NCBI GenBank assembly: GCA_016789025.1
Contig: JAEURC010000008.1
Location: 1-45,979, forward strand
Reading direction: 5' to 3'
DNA: 45,979 nucleotides
Origin: Anaerolineales bacterium
Lineage (GTDB): Bacteria; Chloroflexota; Anaerolineae; Anaerolineales; Villigracilaceae
The notes below the pieces were generated by a model, which saw nothing but the letters and a program-made list of their open reading frames with translations, did no database searches and had not been told where the DNA came from. The position numbers and the translations under genes are program-made. Positions 26,121-34,164 of the stretch are shown one piece after another. Every line of letters starts with the position of its first letter. Positions within the stretch are counted from its first letter, which is position 1.

Positions 26121-26534
26121 ATGAATAACAAAGCGAATTTCTTCCATTGGGTTGTTGCCACTTTGCGCGAGTCCGCGTGGGCGCCGCTGGGCGTGTTCGG
26201 TTTTTATCTGGTCGGGCTGGTCTTCGATTGGTACGACAAATTTCCGCCGCTCGATATTCCCACACATTTCATGGGCGGCGTGGCGATCACGTATTTTTTC
26301 CGTTCCGCCATCAAACAGTCGCAAAAATTTCTTGGGGACATTCCCGCGCTGATCCAAATCTTGTTTGCCTTCACCTGCACAGGTACAACGATCATCCTGT
26401 GGGAATTCTACGAGAACGCGTTCGACTATCTCTTCGGCACAACGATGGTGCGCGGACTCGAGGATACGATTATGGATATGTTTATTGGGATATCGGGGGC
26501 GCTGGTGTTGATGTTGTTGTACAGGCGGAAATAA
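26121..26534 (+). CDS. DUF2238-like small integral membrane protein
   Basis: 137 residues with four hydrophobic segments. Conserved-looking polar positions inside the membrane part: DIPTHFMGG, WEFYENAFDYLFG and LEDTIMDMFIGISGA. The D-x-x-x-H, W-E-x-x-E and D-T-x-x-D pattern is as in the DUF2238/YjdF-type membrane family. Function not known. One of very few plus-strand genes before 41 kb; it stands alone, divergent from the GT4 gene and converging on the epimerase gene, with a REP-like hairpin between the ends. Confidence 0.7.
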   Translation: MNNKANFFHWVVATLRESAWAPLGVFGFYLVGLVFDWYDKFPPLDIPTHFMGGVAITYFFRSAIKQSQKFLGDIPALIQILFAFTCTGTTIILWEFYENAFDYLFGTTMVRGLEDTIMDMFIGISGALVLMLLYRRK

Positions 26535-26541
26535 ATATTGC

Positions 26542-26635
26542 ATGTCACCCTGAGTGGCGCGAGGCGCCACGAAGGGTCTCTGCTACCCAAACAAGAGACT
26601 CTTCGGTCGCAAACCCCGCTCCCTCAGAGTGACAT
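26542..26635. repeat. REP-like inverted repeat between converging genes
   Basis: ATGTCACCCTGAG (26542-26554) pairs with CTCAGAGTGACAT (26623-26635), one mismatch in 13. Inner words AAGGGTCTCT and AGAGACTCTT also face each other, and GGCGC/GCGCC forms a small stem. Same family as 15511-15577. Placed between the ends of two converging genes, so it could stop transcription from both sides. Confidence 0.75.
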
Positions 26636-26647
26636 AGCAAAAGTAAT

Positions 26648-27673
26648 TCAAAACAAATCCTTATTCGCCTTTACCCACTCGAACATCAATTCCATGCCCT
26701 CTTCGAGATCAATCTTCGGTTCCCAGCCGAGTTCGTTCTTTGCTTTGCGCAAATCGGCGTAGAAAACTTTCTGGTCGCCGGGGCGCCAATCTTCGCGCGA
26801 GACCTCGATCTTTTTGCCGAGTAATTTTTCCAATATCGGACCGAACTCCGCCCAGATCGCCATCACATTGCGCCTGCCGCCGCCGACGTTGTAGATCTGC
26901 CCTTTGGCAACATCAATTTTTTCAATTGCCGCATCGTACGCGTTAAGCAGATCGTGGACATGCAGAACGTCCCGCACTTGTTTGCCGTCGCCATAAATTG
27001 TGATCTTGCGCCCGGTCACCGCCGCGATCATCATCCATGCGAGCCAGCCCTGGTCTTCGATTCCAAATTGGCGCGGACCGTAAATGCAACTTTGACGAAA
27101 GACGACAGACCGTAGACCGTAAATTCTTGCATAATCGCGGACGTATTGATCGCCTGATCCTTTTGAAACTCCATATGGCGAATGGAAATCGAGCGGCTGT
27201 GATTCGGAACAGCCGTGTTCCAAATCTTTGTACAGCCAGCGCGTGGATTCTTCGATCAACTGCACATCGTCCATGCCGCCGTAAACTTTGTTGGTGGATG
27301 AGTAAATGAAGATGGGATTCTTTTTCGAGAGGCGCGCGGCTTCGAGCGCGTTGAACGTGCCGAGCGCGTTGGACTCAAAGTCTTCGCGCGGATTTGTGAC
27401 CGAGGTTGTCACTGCAACTTGACCGGCGAGATGGATGATCACATCCGCGTCTTTGGCGGATTCGGCTAGCAAGTCCGCGCTTCGCAGGTCTCCGACGATG
27501 AGGTTGAACGCGGTTTCCCCGAACTGGCTCTTCAACCAGTCCACGTTACGCGGCGCGCCGGCGCGCGAGAGATTGTCGAAGATGGTGACGCGCTCGCCGC
27601 GCTGAATCAGTCTGCCCGCGTAGTTCGAACCGATAAATCCGCCTCCGCCGGTGATGAAGTAGTTACGAGTCAT
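26648..27673 (-). CDS. NAD-dependent sugar epimerase, CDP-paratose 2-epimerase-like
   Basis: 341-residue extended SDR enzyme. N-terminal TGGGGFIGS (about residues 8-16) binds NAD; catalytic elements are SSTN (about 124-127) and SPYGVSK (YxxxK, about 165-171). YSSTNKVYG and QSCIYGPRQFGIEDQGW are typical of CDP-paratose/CDP-tyvelose 2-epimerases, which make tyvelose for surface glycans. Other NDP-sugar 4-epimerases are possible. The start overlaps the end of the LPG_synthase_TM gene by 11 nt, so the two are co-translated, and the neighbouring GT4 and methyltransferases fit a surface-polysaccharide role. Confidence 0.82.
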   Translation of the reverse strand: MTRNYFITGGGGFIGSNYAGRLIQRGERVTIFDNLSRAGAPRNVDWLKSQFGETAFNLIVGDLRSADLLAESAKDADVIIHLAGQVAVTTSVTNPREDFESNALGTFNALEAARLSKKNPIFIYSSTNKVYGGMDDVQLIEESTRWLYKDLEHGCSESQPLDFHSPYGVSKGSGDQYVRDYARIYGLRSVVFRQSCIYGPRQFGIEDQGWLAWMMIAAVTGRKITIYGDGKQVRDVLHVHDLLNAYDAAIEKIDVAKGQIYNVGGGRRNVMAIWAEFGPILEKLLGKKIEVSREDWRPGDQKVFYADLRKAKNELGWEPKIDLEEGMELMFEWVKANKDLF

Positions 27674-28667
27674 CCGCTTTCCCTTGCTTATTCCTAAAAC
27701 TCATCAATTCCTGATAGACGCCCGAAAGAGTCTGCCCTTCACGCGAGAGACCGATGGCGCCGATGACGATGCTGTTGATGTAGTTGTACAAACGCATGGC
27801 TAGCGCGGCGGCGAACGCGGTCGATTCATCGGGGACGAAGCGGGTGAGGGCGAAAACGATCGCGGCTTCGAACGTCCCTAACGCGCCGGGCGCCGAAGGG
27901 ATGGCTCCGCCGAACGCCGCCATGCCCAAGCCGAACATCGCCCAGATCACATTTGCCTGCGGGAAGAACGCGCGGATGATAAAGTAATACGCAACGATGG
28001 CAATCGCCCAGTTGACCGCCATCCAAAATAAAAATTTGACGAAGAGTCTGCCGTCGTTCAGCACGCTCAAGCCGGAGAAGAACGATTCGAGAAAACTGCC
28101 GCCGAGTTGTTGCAAGCGCGGAAAACGCGCGGTGAGTTTGTGGAAAATATCGAGCGCCCACTTGTTGTTGCGCGCCAGAATGAACATCAGCACGAAGCCG
28201 ATCAATACGATGCCGCCCATGATGTAGGCGGTGCGTCCGCTTCCCTCCGCGCCGACGACGAACGGAATAACGGAGATAAAAATGATGGCGGTGTAGATCA
28301 AGTCCATGGTGCGTTCGATGACGATGGTGGGCAAAATTTCCATGAAGGTCATCTTCGATTTGCGGCTGAGCAGGAACGCGCGTCCGATCTCGCCGAGACG
28401 GAACGGGAGGAAGTTGTTGAGCAAGTAGCCTTCGCCGACCGTCCAGAACACATCGCTGAACGAGGCGCGGTCACGCAACAGCGTTCGCCACACCTGCGCG
28501 CGAATAGCCATCCAAATGAAGCCGATGGCAAGCGCGATGCCGAGATAGACATAGTTCGCGCTGCGAAGCGCGTCTACCATCTTGGGCAGGTCAACGAAAT
28601 AGAGTATTGCGGCGATCAAGCCGAGGCTGATGATGGCGCCTGGTAACCAGCGTTTGATATCTTTCAT
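27663..28667 (-). CDS. LPG_synthase_TM (UPF0104/AglD-like) membrane protein
   Basis: 334 residues, about eight TM segments. Family marks: LNNFLPFRLGEIGRAFLL near residues 80-97, ERTMDLIYT and IPSAPGALGTFEAAIV near 255-270, as in the lysylphosphatidylglycerol-synthase transmembrane domain family. Without the soluble synthase domain these act as flippase-like partners of glycosyltransferases. The ATG at 28667 has AAGGA six nt upstream; the upstream extension to 28718 only translates octamer repeat. Overlaps the epimerase gene. Confidence 0.88.
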   Translation of the reverse strand: MKDIKRWLPGAIISLGLIAAILYFVDLPKMVDALRSANYVYLGIALAIGFIWMAIRAQVWRTLLRDRASFSDVFWTVGEGYLLNNFLPFRLGEIGRAFLLSRKSKMTFMEILPTIVIERTMDLIYTAIIFISVIPFVVGAEGSGRTAYIMGGIVLIGFVLMFILARNNKWALDIFHKLTARFPRLQQLGGSFLESFFSGLSVLNDGRLFVKFLFWMAVNWAIAIVAYYFIIRAFFPQANVIWAMFGLGMAAFGGAIPSAPGALGTFEAAIVFALTRFVPDESTAFAAALAMRLYNYINSIVIGAIGLSREGQTLSGVYQELMSFRNKQGKADDS

Positions 28668-28686
28668 AGTTGTTCCTTTGGGGGAG

Positions 28687-28764
28687 GTACACAGGTATAC
28701 AAGTACACAAGTAAACACGTGCCCTGTCTACGTGTGTACCTGTTTCCGTGTATACGTGTCTCCT
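28687..28764. repeat. Octamer inverted-array element, copy 2 (most regular)
   Basis: Exact 8-nt tiling. Left arm GTACACAG, GTATACAA, GTACACAA, GTAAACAC (28687-28718); spacer GTGCCC; right arm TGTCTACG, TGTGTACC, TGTTTCCG, TGTATACG, TGTCTCCT (28725-28764). The last unit ends at the base next to the lepA stop codon. On the lepA mRNA this is the immediate 3' end. No tandem-duplication identity: the two N positions differ from unit to unit while GTA-ACA is kept. Confidence 0.92.
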
Positions 28765-30564
28765 TCATTCCTCATTCAACTTCAGCACCGCCATGAACGC
28801 TTCTTGCGGGATTTCGACGTTGCCGACCATCTTCAGGCGTTTCTTGCCCTTCTTTTGTTTCTCGAGCAATTTCTTTTTGCGGGTGATGTCGCCGCCGTAG
28901 CATTTTGCCAGCACATCTTTGCGCGTCGCTTTGACGTTGGCGCGCGAGATGATTCGTCCGCCTGAGGAGGCTTGCACCGCCACGTCGTACAGTTGACGAG
29001 GGATCAAGTCTTTCAACTTGGTGATGAGACGTTGACCTTTGTGATACGCGTCCTTTTGGTGGACGATGGTTGCGAGCGCGTCGAGGGGTTCGCCGTTGAC
29101 GAGGATTTCGAGTTTCTGCAACTCATCGGGGCGATACTCAAGGAATTGATAATCTAATGAAGCATAGCCTTTTGTGCGCGATTTCAAATCGTCGAAGAAG
29201 TCAATGATAATTTCTGACAGCGGAATTTCAAAATCGAGTTGCACGCGATGCGGCGCGGGATATTCCTGTTGCTTGAAGATGCCGCGCCGCTTGGTGACGA
29301 TGTCCATGATGGGACCGTAATAATCGGTGGGCGTGATGATCTCGATGGTCATCCATGGTTCGCGCACTTCGACGATCTTCGATTCATCGGGCAGTTCAGC
29401 GGGCGAGTCTACAGGGATGACCGAGTTATCAATCATCAACACTTGATATTCCACCGACGGCGCGGTGAACAGCACATCTAAATTGTATTCGCGTTCGATG
29501 CGTTCCTGAATGATCTCCATGTGAAAGAGACCGAGAAAGCCCGCGCGGAATCCGAATCCCAGCGCTTGCGATGTTTCAGGTTGATATGTCAATGAAGCGT
29601 CGTTGAGTTGCAGTTTTTCGAGCGAGTCGCGCAGTTCGGGGTAATCGTCTGCCTCCACGGGATAAATGCCCGCGAAGACCATCGGCTTCGGGGTTTGGTA
29701 CCCAGGCAGAGGGTTAGAGGCAGGTTGAGCGGCGCGAGTGATCGTATCTCCCACGCGGCACTCATGCACGGTTTTGAATCCCGTCGCGATGTATCCCACT
29801 TCGCCCGACCCCAGCGAGTCGGTTGGTTTCATGTTCGGCGCGAAAATCCCAATTTCAACGGGGCGCATTTCTTCGCGCGTCGAAAACATCCGCAGCACAT
29901 CGTTGTGTTTGAACGAGCCTTCGACCACGCGGATGTACGCGACGACGCCCTTGTAGGAGTCATAATGCGAATCGAAGACGAGCGCGCGCAACGGCGCGTT
30001 ATCCAGATCTTTCGGAGGGGGAACGCGCGTGACGATCGCCTCGAGGATTTGATCCACGTTGACGCCTTCTTTTGCCGAGACGCGCAAAACCGCTTCAGGC
30101 GGGACCCCCAGCAGGCTGCCCACATCTTCAGCCACCTCGTCGGGACGGGCGGAGGGCAGGTCAATTTTGTTGATGACGGGGATGATCGTGAGATCGGCGT
30201 CGAGCGCCTGATAGAGATTCGCCAGCGTCTGCGCTTCGATGCCCTGCGTGGCGTCCACCACCAGCACCGCGCCCTCGCACGCCTTGAGCGCGCGGCTGAC
30301 CTCGTAGCCGAAGTCCACGTGACCTGGCGTGTCAATCAAATTGATCTCGTACTTTTGATTGTCTTTCGCGGTGTAATACATCCGCACCGCAGAGGCTTTG
30401 ATCGTGACGCCTTTTTCGCGTTCGAGGTCCATCGTGTCGAGCACTTGCGCGGTCATCTCGCGCTCCGAGATCGCGCCCGTCAGTTGCAACAGGCGGTCGG
30501 CAAGCGTGGATTTTCCATGGTCAACATGGGCAATGATGCAGAAGTTGCGGATGTGGTCGGTCAT
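28765..30564 (-). CDS. lepA: Elongation factor 4 (LepA), ribosome back-translocating GTPase
   Basis: 599 residues, the standard EF4 length, from the ATG at 30564 (MTDHIRNFCIIAHVDHGKST). The longer frame to 30705 is rejected. G1 is AHVDHGKST (residues 12-20); DTPGHVDF, NKIDLP and the EF-G-like domains III and V follow, then the LepA-specific C-terminal domain ending in QEAFMAVLKL. EF4 acts on stalled ribosomes and in assembly. The stop codon abuts octamer element copy 2. Confidence 0.98.
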   Translation of the reverse strand: MTDHIRNFCIIAHVDHGKSTLADRLLQLTGAISEREMTAQVLDTMDLEREKGVTIKASAVRMYYTAKDNQKYEINLIDTPGHVDFGYEVSRALKACEGAVLVVDATQGIEAQTLANLYQALDADLTIIPVINKIDLPSARPDEVAEDVGSLLGVPPEAVLRVSAKEGVNVDQILEAIVTRVPPPKDLDNAPLRALVFDSHYDSYKGVVAYIRVVEGSFKHNDVLRMFSTREEMRPVEIGIFAPNMKPTDSLGSGEVGYIATGFKTVHECRVGDTITRAAQPASNPLPGYQTPKPMVFAGIYPVEADDYPELRDSLEKLQLNDASLTYQPETSQALGFGFRAGFLGLFHMEIIQERIEREYNLDVLFTAPSVEYQVLMIDNSVIPVDSPAELPDESKIVEVREPWMTIEIITPTDYYGPIMDIVTKRRGIFKQQEYPAPHRVQLDFEIPLSEIIIDFFDDLKSRTKGYASLDYQFLEYRPDELQKLEILVNGEPLDALATIVHQKDAYHKGQRLITKLKDLIPRQLYDVAVQASSGGRIISRANVKATRKDVLAKCYGGDITRKKKLLEKQKKGKKRLKMVGNVEIPQEAFMAVLKLNEE

Positions 30565-30576
30565 AATAGCGGGGGA

Positions 30577-30582
30577 AGTATA
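30577..30582 (-). promoter_or_regulatory. Probable -10 box of lepA
   Basis: TATACT on the minus strand, 12 nt before the ATG. It implies a leader of about 5 nt. The intervening bases (TCCCCCGC) contain no Shine-Dalgarno sequence. Confidence 0.4.
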
Positions 30583-30713
30583 ACCGAATTTAATTTGCCA
30601 CAGAGCATAATACGAGGTAAAGATAAATATACATGAGCCAATGGTCAGTCTTGATCGACTCCATATGTGGTAAGAATATTTCTCCCTCCAACCCGAATGC
30701 GGCAATTAACAAA

Positions 30714-31121
30714 TTATGGGAAGCGATTAGCCAATTTATTCCCCAAAACTATAAGTACAACTCCAAGAATGGGTACAGCAACTTTTATCCAAATGGCTTC
30801 TGGAGGACCAGAAACAAGTGCTCTACCGAATAAGAATAATAGGCAACCAATAATTATAAGGGTGGCGCCTAGCCAGTTCATAGCGTAACCCCAGATATTT
30901 TTCCACTCAACCCTGTTTAATCTAGTAAACACTGAGATAGAATTCCATTTCTTGCAGTTTTTACACTCCCAGTGATAAATACCCTTATTGCAATTGGAGC
31001 ATTCAACGCCATTACTCTTGACCGTAACTTTGTACTTTTCGCCCTGACAATTAGGGCATAGTCCAAGCCTATCTGTAAATCTACAATAAGGACAGGTTAT
31101 TTTCGTGTTAGCAGTGACCAT
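30714..31121 (-). CDS. Zinc-ribbon membrane protein of unknown function
   Basis: 135 residues. The N-terminal half carries four CxxC pairs (CPYC, CPNC, CSNC and CKNC; about residues 10-58), enough for two zinc ribbons, the first pair reminiscent of DnaJ-type zinc repeats. The C-terminal half has two TM segments (about 80-98 and 110-130). The gene is clearly more AT-rich than its neighbours, as is the whole 30.6-31.6 kb island, which suggests acquisition by transfer. No family assigned; role unknown. Confidence 0.65.
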   Translation of the reverse strand: MVTANTKITCPYCRFTDRLGLCPNCQGEKYKVTVKSNGVECSNCNKGIYHWECKNCKKWNSISVFTRLNRVEWKNIWGYAMNWLGATLIIIGCLLFLFGRALVSGPPEAIWIKVAVPILGVVLIVLGNKLANRFP

Positions 31122-31296
31122 GTGCTACTCTAGGATTCGTAGTATATCCGAAATCCTTAGTCCTGCCTGTACGACTATCGATCAATGACATAAATTCAAC
31201 ATATTTCTCGGCGTTCAAATCGATCCACATCAAAAACTCAGCGATGTCCTTTGGTAGCGGTAGGGCACAGCGAATCCTGTTTGCCTAAGATTTGAC

Positions 31297-31302
31297 TATA
31301 AT
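31297..31302 (+). promoter_or_regulatory. -10 box before the 49-codon ORF
   Basis: TATAAT 7 nt before the ATG at 31310, the same leaderless-type spacing as intact genes in this window. It suggests the short ORF was, or still is, the start of a gene. Confidence 0.45.
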
Positions 31303-31309
31303 TCGACTA

Positions 31310-31459
31310 ATGTTCAAACCTAAATACAAAACCACCCACACTCTTCTCAACCTGCGCGGGCGCGTGAAGGTTTCTGGCGGGCAGGATTTCGATTCCATTC
31401 GCAAGCAGGTAAAGGCAAATCGCACTACAAAACGGGGAAAACCACAAAAGCGTAGATAA
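31310..31459 (+). CDS. Small ORF, possible antitoxin or toxin remnant
   Basis: 49 residues starting MFKPKYKTTHTLLNLRGRVK and ending in a basic tail (KRGKPQKRR). A leaderless-type -10 box precedes it. It is followed, in another frame, by the tail of a PIN-domain protein (31413-31526). It may be a damaged antitoxin reading into a deleted toxin. No family recognised; could be chance. Confidence 0.35.
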   Translation: MFKPKYKTTHTLLNLRGRVKVSGGQDFDSIRKQVKANRTTKRGKPQKRR

Positions 31460-31526
31460 AATCTACACGTTCGATCAAAAGCATTTTAATCTGTTTGAGG
31501 GGATCACGGTGGAATTGCCGAAATAA
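31413..31526 (+). pseudogene. PIN-domain toxin remnant (C-terminal end)
   Basis: Frame reads HKSVDKIYTFDQKHFNLFEG and then ITVELPK-stop. The pattern TFD-x-x-x-F-x-x-x-x-G-(I/V)-x-V-x-x-P is the usual end of VapC-type PIN ribonucleases. The catalytic N-terminal part and start codon are missing and the frame opens after a TAA, so only a relic remains. In line with the AT-rich, toxin-antitoxin-like nature of this island. Confidence 0.5.
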
Positions 31527-31602
31527 ACTCCTCAAACAGTGAGTTGCCGCGATTCAAATCCATCCATGCCAAAAACTCGACATTCCTCTTCAGCGCTAGC
31601 AA

Positions 31603-32223
31603 TTACATCTTTGCCAATAACTCCGCCTTCTTCTTCTGGAACTCCTCTTCCGAAACGATTCCTTTTTTGCGTAACTCATCCAGTTTTGCGATCATGGAGG
31701 GGATGTCCTCTTCGCGTTTGCGATCCACTTTAACTTCGTCAAAGCCGAGTTTTTCTTTGGCGTTCAGCATCGCAGTTTTGAATCTCACGGGGTCAGTGAT
31801 CCGTTGAAACAGATTAACGCCCAATTCGCTTGCCGTCAGGATCTCGATGTCGCCGAAATCGAACAGCCTCCCGAAGAAGGATTGGCTCATTTTCACGTCA
31901 TTTACTTTTTCGATGGAGGAATCCACGACGTTCTTGTTTAGCACGCCTGAGATCTGGATCACGCGTCGGTTTGTGACGATGTAATCGCGGTTGTACCAAA
32001 CGAGTATGTCGCGCGCCATCCCGCCCAGAGGAACCAGGACGATGATGAATCCGATCGCGGCGATGGGATAGAAAGTTGTCACGGCGATGACGCCCGCGAT
32101 CAGTACCAATGTCAATATGATTTCCAAGAGGATGTTGCTGAACAACACGAACCAATGCTGGCGTGTCACCAGCACGATCTTTTCGTTTTGCCCCATCAGT
32201 CCCTGAATGTAATTTTTTGCCAT
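31603..32223 (-). CDS. PH-domain (bPH2) membrane protein with SHOCT tail
   Basis: 206 residues. Two TM segments (about 25-70), then a bacterial PH-like domain with DYIVTNRRVIQISG (about 80-93) and VDSSIEKVNDV. The C-terminal SHOCT motif is IAKLDELRKKGIVSEEEFQKKK (about 179-200; key residues L, L, G, I, EFQ.KK). An AGGAGA ribosome-binding site lies 5 nt before the ATG. It starts 26 nt after tlyA and is likely co-transcribed. The family is membrane-bound and of poorly defined function; SHOCT often mediates oligomerisation. Confidence 0.88.
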   Translation of the reverse strand: MAKNYIQGLMGQNEKIVLVTRQHWFVLFSNILLEIILTLVLIAGVIAVTTFYPIAAIGFIIVLVPLGGMARDILVWYNRDYIVTNRRVIQISGVLNKNVVDSSIEKVNDVKMSQSFFGRLFDFGDIEILTASELGVNLFQRITDPVRFKTAMLNAKEKLGFDEVKVDRKREEDIPSMIAKLDELRKKGIVSEEEFQKKKAELLAKM

Positions 32224-32249
32224 AGTTTTCTCCTGCTCGAGCTAGAAGG

Positions 32250-33083
32250 TTATGCTGTTTTGGATTCTATCACTCGTTCAACCATCAGATGAACGGACTC
32301 GCTTCCATTCTCAGCCGACAGTTGATCCATCCACGCCAAAAACTCAACATTCCCCTTCGGTCCCAACAGCGGACTCTTCGCCAGCCCGCGGATGCTGAAG
32401 CCTGCGTTTTGGGCGAAGGTCAGCACATCGAGGAGCACTTGCTTATGAATCTCCGGGTCGCGGATCACGCCGTCGCCGCGCGAGACATCTTTTTTCCCCG
32501 CTTCGAATTGGGGCTTGATGAGCGCAACGATATAATTTCTTTCGTCTTTCTTCTTTCCTTGCTCGATGAAAGAGGAAAGAGGAAAGAGCCAAGATTTGAT
32601 AACAGAGAGGAGGATTTTGAGTGAAATAAACGACGCGTCAATCGTCACGAGATCAACCCGCTCTGGCAGCGATTCAACATAGCGCGCGTTGGTCTCTTCC
32701 ATCACGACCACGCGCGGATCGTTGCGGAGTTTCCAGTGTAGGATGCCCTTGCCCACATCAATGGCGTAGACTTTCGCCGCGCCGCGTTGGAGCAGGCAAT
32801 CCGTGAATCCGCCGGTGGAGGCGCCCACGTCGGCGCAGACGAGTCCGCTCACGTCGAGTTGGAACGCTTCGAGAGCCGCATCCAGTTTTTCGCCGCCGCG
32901 TGAGACGAAGCGCGGACCGGAGTCAACTGTCACCGTGGATTCGCTGTCCACGGGCGTGGCAGGCTTCCATGCGACCTGACCCGCTATTCGCACATGTCCC
33001 GCCATGACGAGGGCTTGCGCCTTCGCGCGCGATTCGGCGAGTCCGCGTTCGACGAGCAAAACATCCAAACGAATTTTTGGCAT
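32250..33083 (-). CDS. tlyA: TlyA-family rRNA 2'-O-methyltransferase / S4-domain protein
   Basis: 277 residues. N-terminal S4 RNA-binding domain (about 1-60: RLDVLLVERGLAESRAKAQA), then an FtsJ-like methyltransferase domain with VGASTGGFTDCLLQRGA (about 83-99). VALIKPQFEAG is the catalytic-lysine segment and DPEIHKQVL follows. TlyA methylates 16S/23S rRNA. Residues about 165-183 (SSFIEQGKKKDERN region) form an insertion encoded by a heptamer inverted array (32536-32588), where the family normally has a short turn. Start supported by TACAAT 6 nt upstream (leaderless-type). Confidence 0.93.
   Translation of the reverse strand: MPKIRLDVLLVERGLAESRAKAQALVMAGHVRIAGQVAWKPATPVDSESTVTVDSGPRFVSRGGEKLDAALEAFQLDVSGLVCADVGASTGGFTDCLLQRGAAKVYAIDVGKGILHWKLRNDPRVVVMEETNARYVESLPERVDLVTIDASFISLKILLSVIKSWLFPLSSFIEQGKKKDERNYIVALIKPQFEAGKKDVSRGDGVIRDPEIHKQVLLDVLTFAQNAGFSIRGLAKSPLLGPKGNVEFLAWMDQLSAENGSESVHLMVERVIESKTA
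32536..32588. repeat. Heptamer inverted array inside tlyA
   Basis: Left arm TTTCTTT, CGTCTTT, CTTCTTT (32536-32556), an 11-nt spacer, right arm GAAAGAG three times (32568-32588). The whole hairpin is read in frame as a polar loop in a conserved enzyme. A related array (AGGAAAG, AAGAAAG, AGGAAAG) lies in the LLM gene at 44362-44382. Confidence 0.82.
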
Positions 33084-33089
33084 GCGCGT

Positions 33090-33095
33090 ATTGTA
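33090..33095 (-). promoter_or_regulatory. -10 box, leaderless-type start of tlyA
   Basis: TACAAT on the minus strand with 6 nt (ACGCGC) before the ATG at 33083. Confidence 0.6.
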
Positions 33096-33162
33096 TCAAT
33101 TTCTATCTCTTACCCCTCTACCTTTTGCCGACAACGCCGCCCAGGGAGTTTCCAATATTGAA

Positions 33163-34155
33163 TCAGTTTGTCAATTCAACGACGAGCGTGTCCAGCGCCA
33201 GATCGAGCGTGGACTGCCCGGTCTTAACCCCCTCATCAATCCGCAATAATTTGCGATAAATGCTTTCAAGCGACTCGATGGAAAAGCGCGTCGCTTGTTG
33301 TGTGGTCTTCTCCGCCACGAAGGGATGCACGCCCAACGCGCGGGCGACATCGTCTTTGTTGCCGCGTCCATCGAGGATCTCGCGCGCTTGAATCAGCAAA
33401 CGGAATTGTCGCACCACCATCCCCCACAGCGAGAACGGGTCTTCGGTTTCGAGCAGGCGATGCAATAAATGTTGCGCCGATTTGCCGTTGCCGTTCGACA
33501 ACGCGTCCACAAAATCGAACACCGATTGTTGCGACGTAACGATGCACACCGCTTCCACATCGGACACTGTAACTGTCCGCGCCCAATTGACGTACGCCAG
33601 CAACTTCGATATTTCCATCCCCGCCTGACGCGTGTCCACGCCGACCATGTCCTTGAGCATTTCTGCGGCACGCGGCTCGATCTGCCCGCCTTGTTGCTTC
33701 ATCTCGTTGACGATCCAGCCTGTCATTTCCCATTGGGATGGCAGAGCATATCTTTCGAGTTTTATTCCTGATTTTTTGCCCCACTTCACAAGCCAGTGCT
33801 TTTCATCTTCTTTGTCCTGCCTTGACTTGTCTTTGAAATTCTTGGTTTCAACCCACTCATACATCACCAGTCGAGTCGTCTCTGGCGCTTTCTCGACGAA
33901 CTCGAAAAATTTCTTTCTTGATGACGCGTTGTTGTATTTCGAGGATGGATTTGCCAGCAAGACCAGTCGTCGCTTGGCGAGGAACGGCATGGCATTGACG
34001 GCGGTGTTCAAGTCCGTTTCGCTCATCGAACGCGCGTCGAGGCGGGCGGTGTTCATATCCGCGCTGGTGGGGTCGGTGAAGTCCGCGTCGAAGTCCTTGA
34101 GTTTGCGCGAGATGGCGAATTCGTCGTTACCGAAGAGGAAGTAGAGGTTGGGCAT
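33163..34155 (-). CDS. holA: DNA polymerase III subunit delta (clamp-loader)
   Basis: 330 residues, normal for HolA. N-terminal YFLFGNDEFAISRKL (about 5-19), MPFLAKRRLVLLANP (about 56-70) and the third-domain pattern AEMLKDMVGVDTRQAGMEISKLLAY (key D, R-x-x-x-x-E-I-x-K-L) and LLIQARE near 265 match the delta subunit, which opens the beta clamp. Residues about 108-125 (NFKDKSRQDKEDEKHW) are unusually charged for this position. Minus strand, upstream of tlyA with an 80-nt gap. A repeat hairpin lies just upstream. Confidence 0.92.
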   Translation of the reverse strand: MPNLYFLFGNDEFAISRKLKDFDADFTDPTSADMNTARLDARSMSETDLNTAVNAMPFLAKRRLVLLANPSSKYNNASSRKKFFEFVEKAPETTRLVMYEWVETKNFKDKSRQDKEDEKHWLVKWGKKSGIKLERYALPSQWEMTGWIVNEMKQQGGQIEPRAAEMLKDMVGVDTRQAGMEISKLLAYVNWARTVTVSDVEAVCIVTSQQSVFDFVDALSNGNGKSAQHLLHRLLETEDPFSLWGMVVRQFRLLIQAREILDGRGNKDDVARALGVHPFVAEKTTQQATRFSIESLESIYRKLLRIDEGVKTGQSTLDLALDTLVVELTN

Positions 34156-34164
34156 GTTTTTTTC

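Larger units (their letters stand above)
31122..31602. other. Intergenic island with gene relics
   Basis: No intact large gene. Minus-strand frame 31131-31277 reads NRIRCALPLPKDIAEFLMWIDLN and continues to the Zn-ribbon start region, without a start codon: probably a 3' gene remnant. A second minus-strand remnant at about 31540-31590 reads NVEFLAWMDLN. Both share an EFLxWxDLN word and the DNA word TTCAAATC-ATCCA--CAAAAACTC (31214-31239, 31553-31578), also similar to the 3' end of tlyA (32324-32345). Between them lie a 49-codon plus-strand ORF and a PIN-domain tail. Confidence 0.5.

Noticed and set aside
29608..30636. 342-codon plus-strand open frame opposite lepA
   Set aside because: Antisense shadow of lepA, a certain gene with full-length match to EF4.
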